This document shows positions 35,466 to 48,743 of a stretch of 64,000 bases of DNA, one piece after another (positions within the stretch are counted from its first letter, which is position 1; every line of letters begins with the position of its first letter). Position numbers and translations under genes: made by a program. This stretch comes from Hyaloscypha bicolor E (taxonomy: Eukaryota > Ascomycota > Leotiomycetes > Helotiales > Hyaloscyphaceae): positions 356,812 to 420,811 of the forward strand of contig NW_020194589.1 of the NCBI RefSeq assembly GCF_002865645.1. The letters are read 5' to 3'. A model generated the notes under the pieces. The model searched no databases, had not been told where the DNA came from, and worked only from the letters and a program-made list of their open reading frames with translations.

Positions 35466-35642
35466 ATTAGAAATAAGAAATAAGAAATAAGAAATTAGAA
35501 ATAAGAAATTAGAAATAAGAAATTAGAAATTAGAAATAAGAAATTAGAAATAAGAAATTAGAAATAAGAAATTAGAAAAATAGAAATTTAAAGAAATTAG
35601 AAATTAGAAATAAGAAATTAGAAATAAGAAATTAGAAATAAG
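35466..35642. repeat. AAGAAATTAGAAAT minisatellite, left part
   Basis: Tandem copies of a 14-bp unit made of two 7-mers (agaaata, agaaatt). The array is split by the Cop3 insertion and resumes at 41967-42009 with the duplicated ATAAG. Confidence 0.85.
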
Positions 35643-38600
35643 TATTAGTATAGCTATTTCTTTGGGAGTCACGTATATAATTACTAGATACGGGATATAG
35701 AACATAAGTAATGAAATATAGGTAATAGGATATAAGATACGGGATATAATTATATAACCTCGTATCCTATTAGTGACTTAACTAATAGACTAGACTCCTT
35801 TAGGCTTAGCAGATTTAGGAATCGCATATTAATATTATAATACTATAATTCTTACTTCTAAATAATAATAACTTTACTAACTAATATAACTAGTATTTCT
35901 ATACCTATATAATAATACTATATATTACTAGTAAACTAATACTAATTAGTTTATATATATAAATTAGAGAAGATTTTAGATTAGTCCTAAAAGTATTCGG
36001 TAGCCTAAGACAAATCTAGTCTATTCTATATTAAAGAGAGAAACTACTTATTAACTTTATAAAAGCATTTAGTAGCTTATAGAGAAAATATCTAGCTTTT
36101 ACTAATTAATAAGCAGTTAGCCATTTGACTATCTATCTATTTAACTTCTATTATTCTTTAAAACTAACTTCTTTTGGCCTTAAAACTACCTTCTTAGAAA
36201 CCATCTTTTCTACTTATATAATACCTATACCTATAGAACTCTCTCTCCGGAATATATACTCTATATATGCCCTTAAAGCTCTTTAACTACTACTTCGATT
36301 TTATTATTAAATCAAGTTCTTTAAGCTTTAGACCCTCCCGGAATTATAATATTTTACTTCCTAAATTTCTTATTATAGACAAAATATTTAAGGGCAAAAT
36401 ATTTACTTTAATACCCTTAATACCTCTAGGTATCTGAGGCATCTGGTATCTAAACCAGGTATCTAGTATCTTAACTAGATATCTAAACTAGGTATCTAGT
36501 ATCTAAACCAGGTATCTAAACCAGGTATCTAAACCAGGTATCTAGATACCTTTACTACCGAACTCTTTCTATAAACCTACTATAAACTATCTTACCTTTA
36601 AACCCGTCCTATTACGAATTATATATATATTCTAGAAAGAACCTGAACTTAGTTTAGTATAGATACTAATAAGAGAAAGGAACTAATTAAGAAATAGAAC
36701 GGTATTAATCCGGTAACTATAATAAAGGCTAAACTTCAGGAATATATAACTACTAAGATATATTAGTATATCTTATATAGGAAAAGTAATAATAATCTAT
36801 AGGATCTATTTCAGAATAACTTTAAAAACTTTAATACTATAATATATAGTCTAATTAATTATATACTTATATAAAATCTTTGAGCCTAACTTTAGTATAA
36901 TAGTATCTATATTAAATAGAACTATAGAAACCTTATTATTATATAATTTTTTATTAATCTTATTTAAGAAAAAATAAAGAATATATAAAACGAAACTAAT
37001 ATTATTAATAATAATCTAATTAGAATAGATCTTCTTTAGGGACCTATTATATTGGTTTATCTTACTCTAGATAGAACTAGATATAAGGAAACTAGATAAT
37101 CTCAGTTAAGAAATCAAGCTATTTATTTACTTCTTCTAAATTAAAGCTATTTATTACTTTTACCTTTACTACTACTAGTATTACTACCGAACCCGAACTA
37201 CTATTAATTAGTACTTACTATTTCTACTAGGAAGCTTATTAGAAAAGTAGTAAAAATATACTCCGAAATATAGAAATATAATAGAACTAATAATAGTTTT
37301 AATTATAAACTCACTATTTTCCTTAATATTTACTAATATATAGAGCTCCTAGAAGAGGTACTAGTAAGAGCTTTTCCTACTATATTAAAGGAACTAGTAT
37401 AAGACTACTTCTATAATAACTAGCTCTCGAGCCGTATATATAAAGAGGCCTATATAAATATCCATAGCTTTTTTAAAGGCCCCGGTTTCTATTATTAAAA
37501 TTTAGATAAATGAAATACTATTACCTTAGTAACTATAATAGTAAAGGACCCTAAAAAACAATATTTAAACTTATCTAAATACTAATTAATAACTTATATA
37601 AATTATAATATAGCCTTATTCCTATCTTATAAAATATCGAATTCCTATATAATAAGATTATTATCTCCTATTAAGGCTTACTAGTATACTAATATATAGT
37701 CTCGGACTCTCCTAATAATCTCGGCTAGCTTATTAATAAGCTCTAATTATCTATTACTACTTATAAGAAGAAGTAATAAATTACTACTAAAACCTATTTT
37801 ACTAATTAATAATATTATTCTCAAAACCCTCCAAATTATTATTTGTCCGGAAATCATTAATACGGATCTAGCCATAACTTTGGAAACCATAATAACTATT
37901 TCAAGTCCCGTAATTATAATAATTATACTCCGAAGTCGTATTTTATATATAAGAGACCTAAATACTACTTATAGAAATATATACTAGAGAAATAAGAAAC
38001 TAAGAAAACTCGATTTAAGAATAGAAATATTTAATAATTTAGATCCCCAAATACTTATAACTTTAATAAATACTTTAGTAATACTTATATATAATATATT
38101 ACCGGATTTAAAGGAAAAGAGGATAATGAAAATAGTAAAAACGAACTAGTAAATAATGTTTTTAAAGCCTTACTAGCAGAAATAGATAAAGAAGAGAAAT
38201 ATTATTCTAATTCCTACTTTACTTTTATTAAGAGCTTCCTAGCTACTCCTATAGCCTCCGCTTTTATTATTCCCATAACTAATACCCTTATAGATAATCT
38301 TATTTCCCTTTTCCTTATATATTAGATAATAGATAAAAACTATATCCTAGAGCCTACTAAATAGATAAAGAATACCTAGATATTTATAATTAATACCAGA
38401 GTCTCTAGATTCTTAACTACTAATTCCAAGCTTTATAATAGACTAATAATACTATTAAACTTAATGAAACTACTAAAGATCAAGTTAATATCTAGTTTAG
38501 TATCGGATCTATATCCTTTATTAGATCTATAATAGTAAGAATACTAATTAGGTAAGTATAATTCTATATTATACCTATAAAGACTCTATTCTTACTTAGC

Positions 38601-41600
38601 TTGGCTAATATAAATAAGCTAGAAATCTATTTTAATAATATTACTAATTATTTTATTACTTTTACTAGATACTTTATACCTATAATATAATGTTTTAGAT
38701 ACTCTTTCCTGCTTTGAAATACGGCTCTATAAAGCTTTATTTCCGAATTCTTTACTTATAACCCCTGCTTTCTTATAGAGGTCGAATTATAATATCTATA
38801 CTACTATTTTAGTTATTTATTTATTAGTAAGCTCCAAAATATATTAGAATAAGCAGGCCACAATATTAATATAAAAGCCCTTAAATATCTTATAAAATAC
38901 TATAAGTAATACCAGAAATTCGAATAATTACCGGAATAATTCAAGTTTAACCTAAGAGATAATATTAGCTTTAATTACTCTATTATTATTAATATTTTCT
39001 ATATTCTTAGTAAGCTTATATTCTATATTATTAATAAAGGTACTAGATATTAAGCTAGCTAATAGCTTTAAAATATTAGTATATTATATATTTGAGATAC
39101 CCTAAAATAGTATTAGATTAATACCTATTTAGGCCCTCCTAATTAGATTATAGCAAATACCAGAAAGCAGTTTACTAATAAGAAGTTCGCTTAGCTTATA
39201 AATACTATAGGAACCAAGATTAAAATCGTTCCCGTAGAAGCTTATAATTCTATTAGAATTATAGAATACTACTATAGCCTAATTTAATATACTTATCTTA
39301 TTATTATAACTGAAATTAATAAAATTAATAAGGATACCATATTTCAAATAGCCTTTAAGGCCATTAATAATTCCGCTAGACCCAATAATATTATCCTAAT
39401 TCTCTTGGTTTATAATACTTTATCTCAAATAACCAAATATAATACCCTATTACTAATTATATTATAGTAATTAGTAATACTCAAAAAGGCAATAATAGAA
39501 ATTCAGAAGCTTTAAGCTAGATACCAGATTATAAATACCCTAAATACCCGAAATAGTTCTAGTACTACTAATATTCACGAACTTCCCTTAAATTCGAATA
39601 TTCTCATATAGTATAAAAGAAATACTAGTTAACCTAATAATTAGGATAGGCCATATAAGCTAGTAGCTATTAACGGAGAGAACTATATACTAGCTCTACT
39701 ATATAGCAATACTACCTTCCGCTTAACCTCTATAAAGCCCTTTTATATAAGGGATATTAAGGTTATTACTAATAGCCCCGAACCTAAACCTATTTCCGAA
39801 CTTTATAGTAAGGCCAAAAGTAATACAGGTATAATTTCTCCTATTATTCCCGCTATTTCACTAAAGTATAGTAAAGGATACTCTTATAAGAACCCGGATA
39901 TTATAGTATTTCTATAAGATAATAACCTATATAAAGACTCCTATTAAGTTAAAATTACTAGCCTTCTAGAAAAGAATATATTTGAAGTTATTTTCAGATC
40001 TCAGATACTAAAAGAGATATATATTTTTAACTCCCGGTTTATTAATAAGATCAAGAATAAGAATATAGAGAGAGAGCTTAAAAAGTCGAGACTAGTTATC
40101 TAGGCTTATAATAATAGTAAGAAATATATAGTATTAATATAATCGCCTATTATTTAATATATTAGCTAGAGAATTATCCTTAGTATTACTATTATAATAA
40201 TAAATACTATAGAGCTATATTTATATAATATCTCGCAAGCTTATATCTAATTAATAATCTTACTTAACTATAATTTTTATATTAACTCATCTTATAAGCT
40301 TACTAAAAAGCTAAATCTAAATAATAATTCGGTTCTAAAGATTATAAAACCACTATATAATATACTAGAAGCTAGAAATTACTAGTTTAAGACTTACTAT
40401 TTTTACTATATTAATAAGCTTTCTATAGAATAGTTAACTTATAACCCTTACCTCTTCTATAGTAAGTAATCCTTCGGAATTATTAGCCTTTAAACTAATA
40501 ATACCTTATTTACTAGAACTAATAGTTTTATAAAAGCAAAGTAACTAAAGCTTTATAAGACTAAATTCTTGGCTAAGGAACATAAATGCCTTACTATTAA
40601 TTATAATCTCAAGTTTAATAGAAGTATTATTTATATAAATACTACTAAAATTACCCTTATATAGAAATACTAGTATAAAAACCTCTAAATTATTTCTATA
40701 AAGAATACTACTATTATAAATAATAGAAGTACTATTTATTAAGATCTTTCTATTAAGGACTAATATATTACCTAATATACTAGAGAAGTATATATTATAT
40801 TAGTCTATTAACTAGAAGCTTTATATAACTTATTAATTACTACTTAAGCTATTAAACTCTCGGAAACTAATATAAAGGCATTTAATAAGTATATTTAATA
40901 GCAGATTAAGAATATTACTAGAGAATTAAGATTTATAAAGCTAGTAAAAAAGTCCTTATATTTAATGATTTTTACGAATGCTTTATTTATAAATAATAAA
41001 GATCTCTTTTCTTAAATCAGATATATTCTAGTTCTAGTAAACGGAACTAGATATACTAATATTATCTATTAGTTCTTTACTAAATACAAGAAAGTTACTA
41101 GAAGTATTCTAGCTTTAGAACTCTATAGTATAGCTTATAGCTTTAATATAGGCGCTTTAGTTAAATCTATAATTAATAAAATACTAGAAATAGAACTACT
41201 ACTAGTAGTCTATACGGATTTAAAGTTATTATATAAATACCTTATTAAATTAGGAACTATTCAAGAAAAGCGTCTAATAATTAATATAATATATCTCTGC
41301 CAGATATATAAATAATAAGAGATTATAGAAGTTAAATAGATTAAGGGATAATCGAATCCTGCCGATTCTATAATGAAATTAAAACTAATAAATGCCCTCA
41401 ATTACCTAATTAATATAAATACTATATAATTAGATATAAAGAAATAAATTAAGTATAGATAAGGCAAGAAATAGATATATAAGATAGGAGAATATTATAA
41501 GAGAGGAAGTTATATATAAAAGGCTATAGCCTTTAGTATATAACCAAAATCTCAGAAGTAATATAGATATATAGAGTATTTGGGAAATCTGGTACTAGGC

Positions 41601-41966
41601 CGGATTAGGGAATTTGTATATAATCAGAAAAAAATACTGTTTTTTGCGTTTTTTAGAAAGTTTCTAGTATTAGTATAGCTATTTCTTTAGAAGTTATATA
41701 TATAGTTACGGGATACGGGATACGGGATATGGGTAATAAGATATAAGTAATAGGACATGAAATACGGGATATGGTTATGTAACCTCGCGTCTTATTAGTA
41801 ACTCGACTAGTAGACTAGACTCCTTTAGGCTTAGCAGATTTAGGAATCGCATATTAATACTATAATACTATAATTCTTACTTCTAAATAATAATAACTTT
41901 ACTAACTAATGCAACTAGTACCCCCATACCTATATAATAGTGCCATGCATTACTAGTAAACCAATA
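35643..41966 (+). mobile_element. Complete Ty1/copia retrotransposon Cop3 (6324 bp, TSD ATAAG)
   Basis: LTRs of 299 bp at 35643-35941 and 41668-41966, exact duplication ATAAG at 35638-35642 and 41967-41971. The interior is colinear with Cop2 (gag through RNase H) but much more heavily RIP-mutated; the RNase H region reads LYSIAYSFN near 41120. A GGTATCTAAACCA minisatellite has expanded at 36428-36550 in the 5' leader. It is inserted in the 14-bp minisatellite. No part of the polyprotein can be translated. Confidence 0.92.
36428..36550. repeat. GGTATCTAAACCA minisatellite in the Cop3 leader
   Basis: About nine imperfect copies of ggtatctaaacca/ggtatctagtatct. The array is absent from the matching place in Cop2, so it arose after the copies separated. 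Confidence 0.8.
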
Positions 41967-42308
41967 ATAAGAAATTAGAAATAAGAAATTAGAAATAAAT
42001 TAGAAATATTTAGAGAAAAGAATACTAAAAAATTAAGGCACTTCTTTTTTCTTTATTTTCTAGTCTAATATTTTTAATATATGAAATTTATTAAAATTTG
42101 AGCCTTTAATTATTATATTAATCTCGTTATTATTAAAATTATAACTTTTAAAATAAAAAGAGATTTTTAAACTTAAGTTATTTTATAAAAAAATTTAAAT
42201 TAAATTTTTTGTATTATTAATTATTATAAATATATAGCTTAATTTCTTTAAATAATAATAAAGTTTAGAAATAATTAAATAATAATTAATTATAATTAAT
42301 TAATAATT
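41967..42308. repeat. AAGAAATTAGAAAT minisatellite, right part, then AT-rich spacer
   Basis: 41967-42009 continues the array broken by Cop3. The remainder is AT-rich with no recognised element up to the Gyp2 LTR. Confidence 0.7.
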
Positions 42309-42534
42309 TATAAGATATTTATTAGTAAATAATAAAATAAATTAGTAAATTATAAAATTATAATATTAAATTTTATGTAAAACTAATTTCTATTTCTTTT
42401 ATAAAATTCAAGAAAGCCTTTTCTAAATAAAAGCTTCTAATAATATATATATATATGTAGTAATTTATAAGCCTAAAGCCTATAATATAAATAGTAATAT
42501 AATTATAATATTAAAGAGCTATTAATTTCTCTAA
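42309..42534 (-). repeat. 3' LTR of Gyp2 (inner boundary uncertain)
   Basis: Matches 63775-64000 at the other end of the window. The outer end tataag corresponds to LTR end CTTACA on the minus strand. The LTR must extend beyond 42534 because its partner is cut by the window edge. Confidence 0.75.
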
Positions 42535-45500
42535 TTAATATTTGTAATATTTGAGGTTTATTATATATTCTTAAATTATATATATTCCTATATATATTAT
42601 AACTATATTTTCTTTCTAGGATTTTATTTCTAAGATTTATTAATCTATTTTAGTAAAACATTTAATTAATTATATATTTAATTAGGATAAACTTTTAATA
42701 TTTTAGAGAGGGATTTTACTAATATAATTTAAGTAATAAATATAAAAATTAATTAATTAGATTAGAGCTAAGCAAGTAAGAAGAAATAATAATTATATTT
42801 CAGATATAAAAACTAGCTAGTAATTGTGATTTTATTTGGGAATTAAGTATTCTAATTAGCTTAATTTAAAGTACTAAAGTACTACCTTATAAAATTAATA
42901 CTATTTATTAGATCTTATATTAGAATAATCTAAATAGCTTTATAGAAAGAATTTAATGAAATATTTATATAAAAAACTTATATAAATATTTCTGAGATTT
43001 CAGAAATTATTTATAGACTCCTAAAAGTATATATTAATTAATTATACTAATTTCCGATTAGAACTAGTATAAAAACTAGTAGTTAATTCAGGTAATTCTT
43101 TATTTCTATAAAAGAACTTCTTTATATTACTATATATTTTTTCTTTTAATAATTATATATATAATAACTTTTTTTATTATTACTTTCTAGTCTCTTTTTT
43201 TGCCTTTTTTTGAAGTCTTCTTTAATTATTTTTAATTAATTCTATAATATCTGGCTTTTCTATTTACCCCCATAATTATAAATATAAAAGTAACTTTATA
43301 GTTTTTTTTCTTATTATTAGTAAATACTTGAAATATTTCAAGTATTTCTTTATTAATTCTTTTATTTTATATATTATAATATCTAGTAAAAAAAACTATA
43401 ACTATTATAATAAGAATTCTAAATCTTATATTTTAATAAATTCTTTAGTTTTAATATTTATTATAGCTAATATAATTTCAGATTTCTTATTATTTATTAG
43501 AAGCTTATTAGTTCTAGAAAAATACTATTATAACTTTTAAGAAATTCCTTAAAATATATTTTAAATAATATTATACTATTAAGAATAAGTTTACTAATTA
43601 GGTTTTTGAAAATTAAAAGAAATTTACTAAATTTCGGAATTCTATTTCCTGTTTTAATAAAACTAATTAAAATATTACTTGAATTAATATTTTAAAAATA
43701 AGTTTTTTTTAATATATTTAAATATTTACTAATTTCTTAAAGAAATATCGCGAAATTTATTTTTGAAATATTAAGCTTATTATTAAAATTACTACCGAGA
43801 TTTCAATATAATTTATTACTAGTATTTTAAATATTAATAATATAATACTTATAGCTATTCGGGATTTAATTTTAGAAATTCGGGTCTTTTATAAAATATA
43901 TATAACTATTATAAATTTCTTATTTATTTCTTTTAATATTATTATAATATAATTATATTTTATTAAAAAATAAGCCGATTCCGAAAAGTACTATCTAATT
44001 CTTTATTAAGTCCTAAATAGAACTAATATTAAGTATTTTTGCTTTGAAAATTAGGAATTTATAAGAATTAGAATTTATTTATTAAAAATATCTATAGCTA
44101 GTTTACTTATAATAAATCTTTTTTAATTCTAAATCTTTTTCTAATAATTTAAATATAATTCTTATAAGTTTTAATAAAATCTTAAAAAACTTTTATAAAT
44201 AAAAAAGCTTAGAAGAAAAGTATTTCTATTATTATTCCGGGCTCTTTTTTAGCTATTTAAATTCTTTTTTTCTTTTAAATAGCCTCTTTTTAATAGTTTA
44301 GAATTCTTCTTAATTTTAAAGATTATTAAAAGATAATTTTGAATTTTAAACTATAGTTTTAATTATATAATTTTAAAAGTTTTTTGGAATTTTTTAAGAT
44401 TAGAAAAAGTAAATAATTAAATATTATTACTTTTTACTTTTATTATTTTACTAGTAATTAATAATAGCCTTTATTTCTTATTATTATTATTATTATTTAT
44501 TATTATTTACTAATTTCGGAAATTTTCTAGAAAAATATAAATATAGCTTTTAATTCTTTTTTATTATATATTTTTTTAAAAAGAAATATAGAAAATTAAA
44601 TATAAATAATTATATATTAAATTACTAATATATTTAAGGACCTTAAATAGATTTATAAAATTTGGTTTAAGCTTTCTTGTTTTTAATTTAATATTTCTTA
44701 TTAATAGTATAATTTAGGCTTTTTTAAAATAGTATTTAGCTAATTAGTATTTATTATAATAGGTTTTTCGGTTGTTTTATATATAATACTATAAATTCTT
44801 AAGTTTTTTTTTTTACTTTAAGGATTTCTAGCCTTTTATATATAGCTAATATTTTTTTTAAAATTCTATTTTTAGAATTTTATAGAAATTAAGAATAATA
44901 TTTATAATATCTATAAAAAGATATATTTTATGAAATCTAATATTTTAAATTATTATATATAAATTTCGTAAAAAATAGCTTTTTAAATTAATTATTCTTT
45001 TAGGTATTATAATAATATTTTAAATAGTATTTTAGAACCTAATTTTGTCTTTTTTTATTTAATTATTTATTTAAGAATAATAAGTTATATTTAAATACTA
45101 TTTATATATTAAATAGAAATAGAAAATAAACTAGAACTAGCTAATAAATATTATTTCTCGATTAGAAATAATTTTATAAAAAAAGCCAAAATTAAAAAAA
45201 TATTCTTATATAATTTTAGTAAACTTTATAAAGTTAATTAATTTATAATATATAATATATCTTACTATTTTAGAATACTAATTAATAACTATAAGAATTA
45301 TATTAAAATTAGAATCTTTTATTAGATTCTTATATAATAATAGATTTATAATAAAATTTATAGAAATCTTATTTTAGAATCTTTTAAGCTATAATAAACT
45401 ACTAAATAAACTTTATAATAAATATCTTTTAGCCTTAATTTTCTAGTAAATATTATATTTCTTTTAATATTTATAAATGTCTCTTTTTATATTTTTCTAA

Positions 45501-45994
45501 TATTAGAATTTTTTAAAAAACTCAAGAGTTTTCTTTATTTTATAATATTTCGCTATTAAATTATTATAATAAAGCTTTATAATTTTTTAATATAAAGTAA
45601 AATTATTAAATATAATAATTCTTAAATAGTACCTAAATGGGCTCGAATTATTTCTTTAGATTTCTTTTCTTTTAATATTTCTTTTATTAAGCCTCTATTT
45701 TAAAATATTCTAATATTAAGAATTATTTCTCTAAGTTATTTAAATAATATCTAAAAGAAATTTAGATAAAGCAGCTAGTATTATAACTCTTTTAATTATT
45801 ATATATATTTATATATAAGAAATTAGATATTTATAATTATTTGATTTAAAAACTCGAGAAACTAAAAAGTTTTTAGTTTTATTAAATAATATAACTATAA
45901 ATATTTCTATTACTTTAGCTATAATAATAGAGCCTTTAAGGCATTTCTTTATATTTTATTTCTTAACTAATTCTATAATTAAGGAATTTATAAA

Positions 45995-46181
<187 letters not shown>

Positions 46182-46307
46182 TTTATAATAAATATTAAAT
46201 AATACTTATTTTAAAGAGGGAATTCTTTAAATATCTATAAGAACTTCTAAATTATAATTATAAAAGCTTTTTTTAATTTATTCTAAAAAGTTAGAAATCA
46301 AGTTATA

Positions 46308-46638
46308 TATAAGATATATAATAGTAAAGTAATATATAAGTAATTAAGGTAAGTAAGCTATAAAATAATACTTATAAATATAACTAATTCCAAGAATTAA
46401 TTTTAATAAAAGACTAATTAATATCCCTTTCTAAAGCTAGAAGCATTTCTCTATATATTTCCTAGTATTTAGCCAAGCCTATAAAGACTTTATTTAACTA
46501 GGAAATATAATTCTATATAATTCATATAATTTTAATTACTTATATAATTCCGATTATAAGCTTTACCTAAAATAGGAAATTGGATCTATAATATCTAATA
46601 CCTATTTATATACTATTATATATATCTATTATATTAAT
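46308..46638 (-). repeat. 3' LTR of Gyp1
   Basis: Shares gatatataatagtaaagtaatatataagtaatta and taaaagactaattaata with 59625-59938. It is about 17 bp longer through an internal indel. Ends are placed to within a few bases. Confidence 0.8.
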
Positions 46639-48562
46639 TCTTTCTCTAGGCCCTTATTCCTAAAAGGCCTAAGAAAACTATAAATAGCTTTATAAATAAT
46701 TCCCTAAAACTTTCTCGGCTACTAGTTCTTTCTAAAAACCTCTTATAATTACTCTATTATTATACTAGATAATAGAATTAAAAATATAGTTTACTAATTC
46801 TATCTAGTTAATTTATAAATTACTTTTAGTAATTTCCTTTTATAAAAATAATACGGATATAATATATACTATTAGATATAAAGCTCTTATAGTCTCTTAA
46901 TTAGTTTATAAATCTTAATTTAGCCTTTATTTATAAATAAATTATTACTTTATAGGCCCAAAAGCTTAGAAAAGTTAATCTAATCTTCTAGTTTATTTAT
47001 AAATTCCTTCTTTAGAATTTTCTGAATATTTCTAATATAAAGCCAATTCCGAATTTATAATTACTATTTAGAGAAAAGATATTATAAAAAGGCCTCTCTT
47101 TTCTTACTAATTAACTTTTCTTTTCCTTAACTATAATATTATATTTAGCTTCTCCTTATTTCTTGCCTTCTTTTTTTAAGCCTTCTTTAAGCTCTTTTAA
47201 GTTTCTTTAAGTTTCTTTAAACTTTATTTAAGTTCTTTTCTAATTTTCTTTTCTATTTTTTTTAGTATTTATTAGCCTATTACTATTCATTTAATTAATA
47301 CTTCTATATTTTTGATTTACTTTTACTATTTTTAATATTTCAAGAATATTATTAAGTTTCCTAATCTTACTTATATTAAGAATAATAATTATTTAATATA
47401 TAATTACTATTATTTCAAAAATAAGAAATATAATTCTATAAGCTATAAATTTCTTCTTTTATTTCCTATTCTAATATTATCTAAGGTTCTTTAAATATAT
47501 ATAATATAATTAAGCTATCTTTTTTAAGCTATTAATATATATAAGTATTTTTTCTAGTCTTTACCTAAAAGAAAAAAGGCTATTATTACTCTTTTTCTAT
47601 ACTAAACTATATATACTTCTTATATTAAAGCTATTATTTGAGGCTAATAGATTTCTCTAATAATCTAAAAAATAGATTAAGTAATTCTTACTAGCTTAAT
47701 ATAAGTATAAAGTACTTTTAATAATATAATTAATATTTTTCGGTATTAAATAAGCTTATTTCTTTCTTATTTCTTATTAATAGCTAATAGTTTTATAGGC
47801 TAATTTACTATTTATTTCTCGAAAGAATTCTAATAAGAATAATAATAAGAATAATAATAATAATAATAAGAATAGTAAAAAGTAGTTATAAAAGTAAAAT
47901 ATTTATAGGATATAGAAATTAGAGTTTTTGGAATTTTTAATAATTTTTATATAGCTTTTCTAAAAATAAATATATGGTTTTTAATAGTTTCCTAATAAAA
48001 GCATTTATCTTTTATATTTCTATTTAGCTAATAATATTATAATATTATTCTTTTCTAAGTATTCTTATAATTCTTAAGCTATATTCTCTAGATTACTTAA
48101 TAGTTCTTGTATATTATCCGCCAGTAAGTAATCTTTCTAATAAATAAGATATTTCTTTCCTTTTCTGTTTTTTTTATAAGCTATAATAAATTCTATTTTG
48201 AATTTCTTCTTATTCTTAATCTTAACCGGTTCTAGTTCTATTATAATACTAGCTTACAGGTATTATAGTTCTAAAAGAAAAATATAGAAAATATTATAAA
48301 TCTAATATATTAATAGTAATTTCAAATAATATATTTATTTATATATTTCTATAACTTCTAGAATTTTAAAAAAGCTAAGATATCTATTTACTAGCTTTAT
48401 ACTAAATTATAGTTATTAAATATTTTTTATATAAAGTATAACTTTATTATATATATTAAATTCCTTATTAATATACTTTTTATTATAGTACTTTTTCTAT
48501 ATATTTACTACTTCTTATTATTACTTTTCTAGTATCTCCTATTTTAGTTAAATCCTCTATAT

Positions 48563-48743
48563 TATTACTCTCTACTGCTTCACTAGTAAATTTAGCGTCA
48601 CGTGATCGCGATAACGCATGCGGCTGGCTAGTATTTAGAATACCAAAGCTCCTGTATATACGAGCTTCCCTCCTTAGTTTAGAATCCTCGGATTAAGAGC
48701 TACTCTACTTTACTTTTCAAGCCCAGAGCCCGGTTTCGTAATA
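48563..48743 (-). repeat. Solo LTR, family P, inside Gyp1 (181 bp, TSD TATAT)
   Basis: Reverse-complement copy of 34040-34222. Ends tattac...cgtaata, exact duplication TATAT at 48558-48562 and 48744-48748. It splits the Gyp1 integrase core from its chromodomain. It is clearly less mutated than its host, keeping cgcatgcggctggc and cagagcccgg. Confidence 0.87.

Noticed and set aside
43328..43540. 70-codon frame of Tyr/Ile/Asn/Lys
   Set aside because: A chance frame in AT-rich Gyp2 DNA; composition follows base content only.
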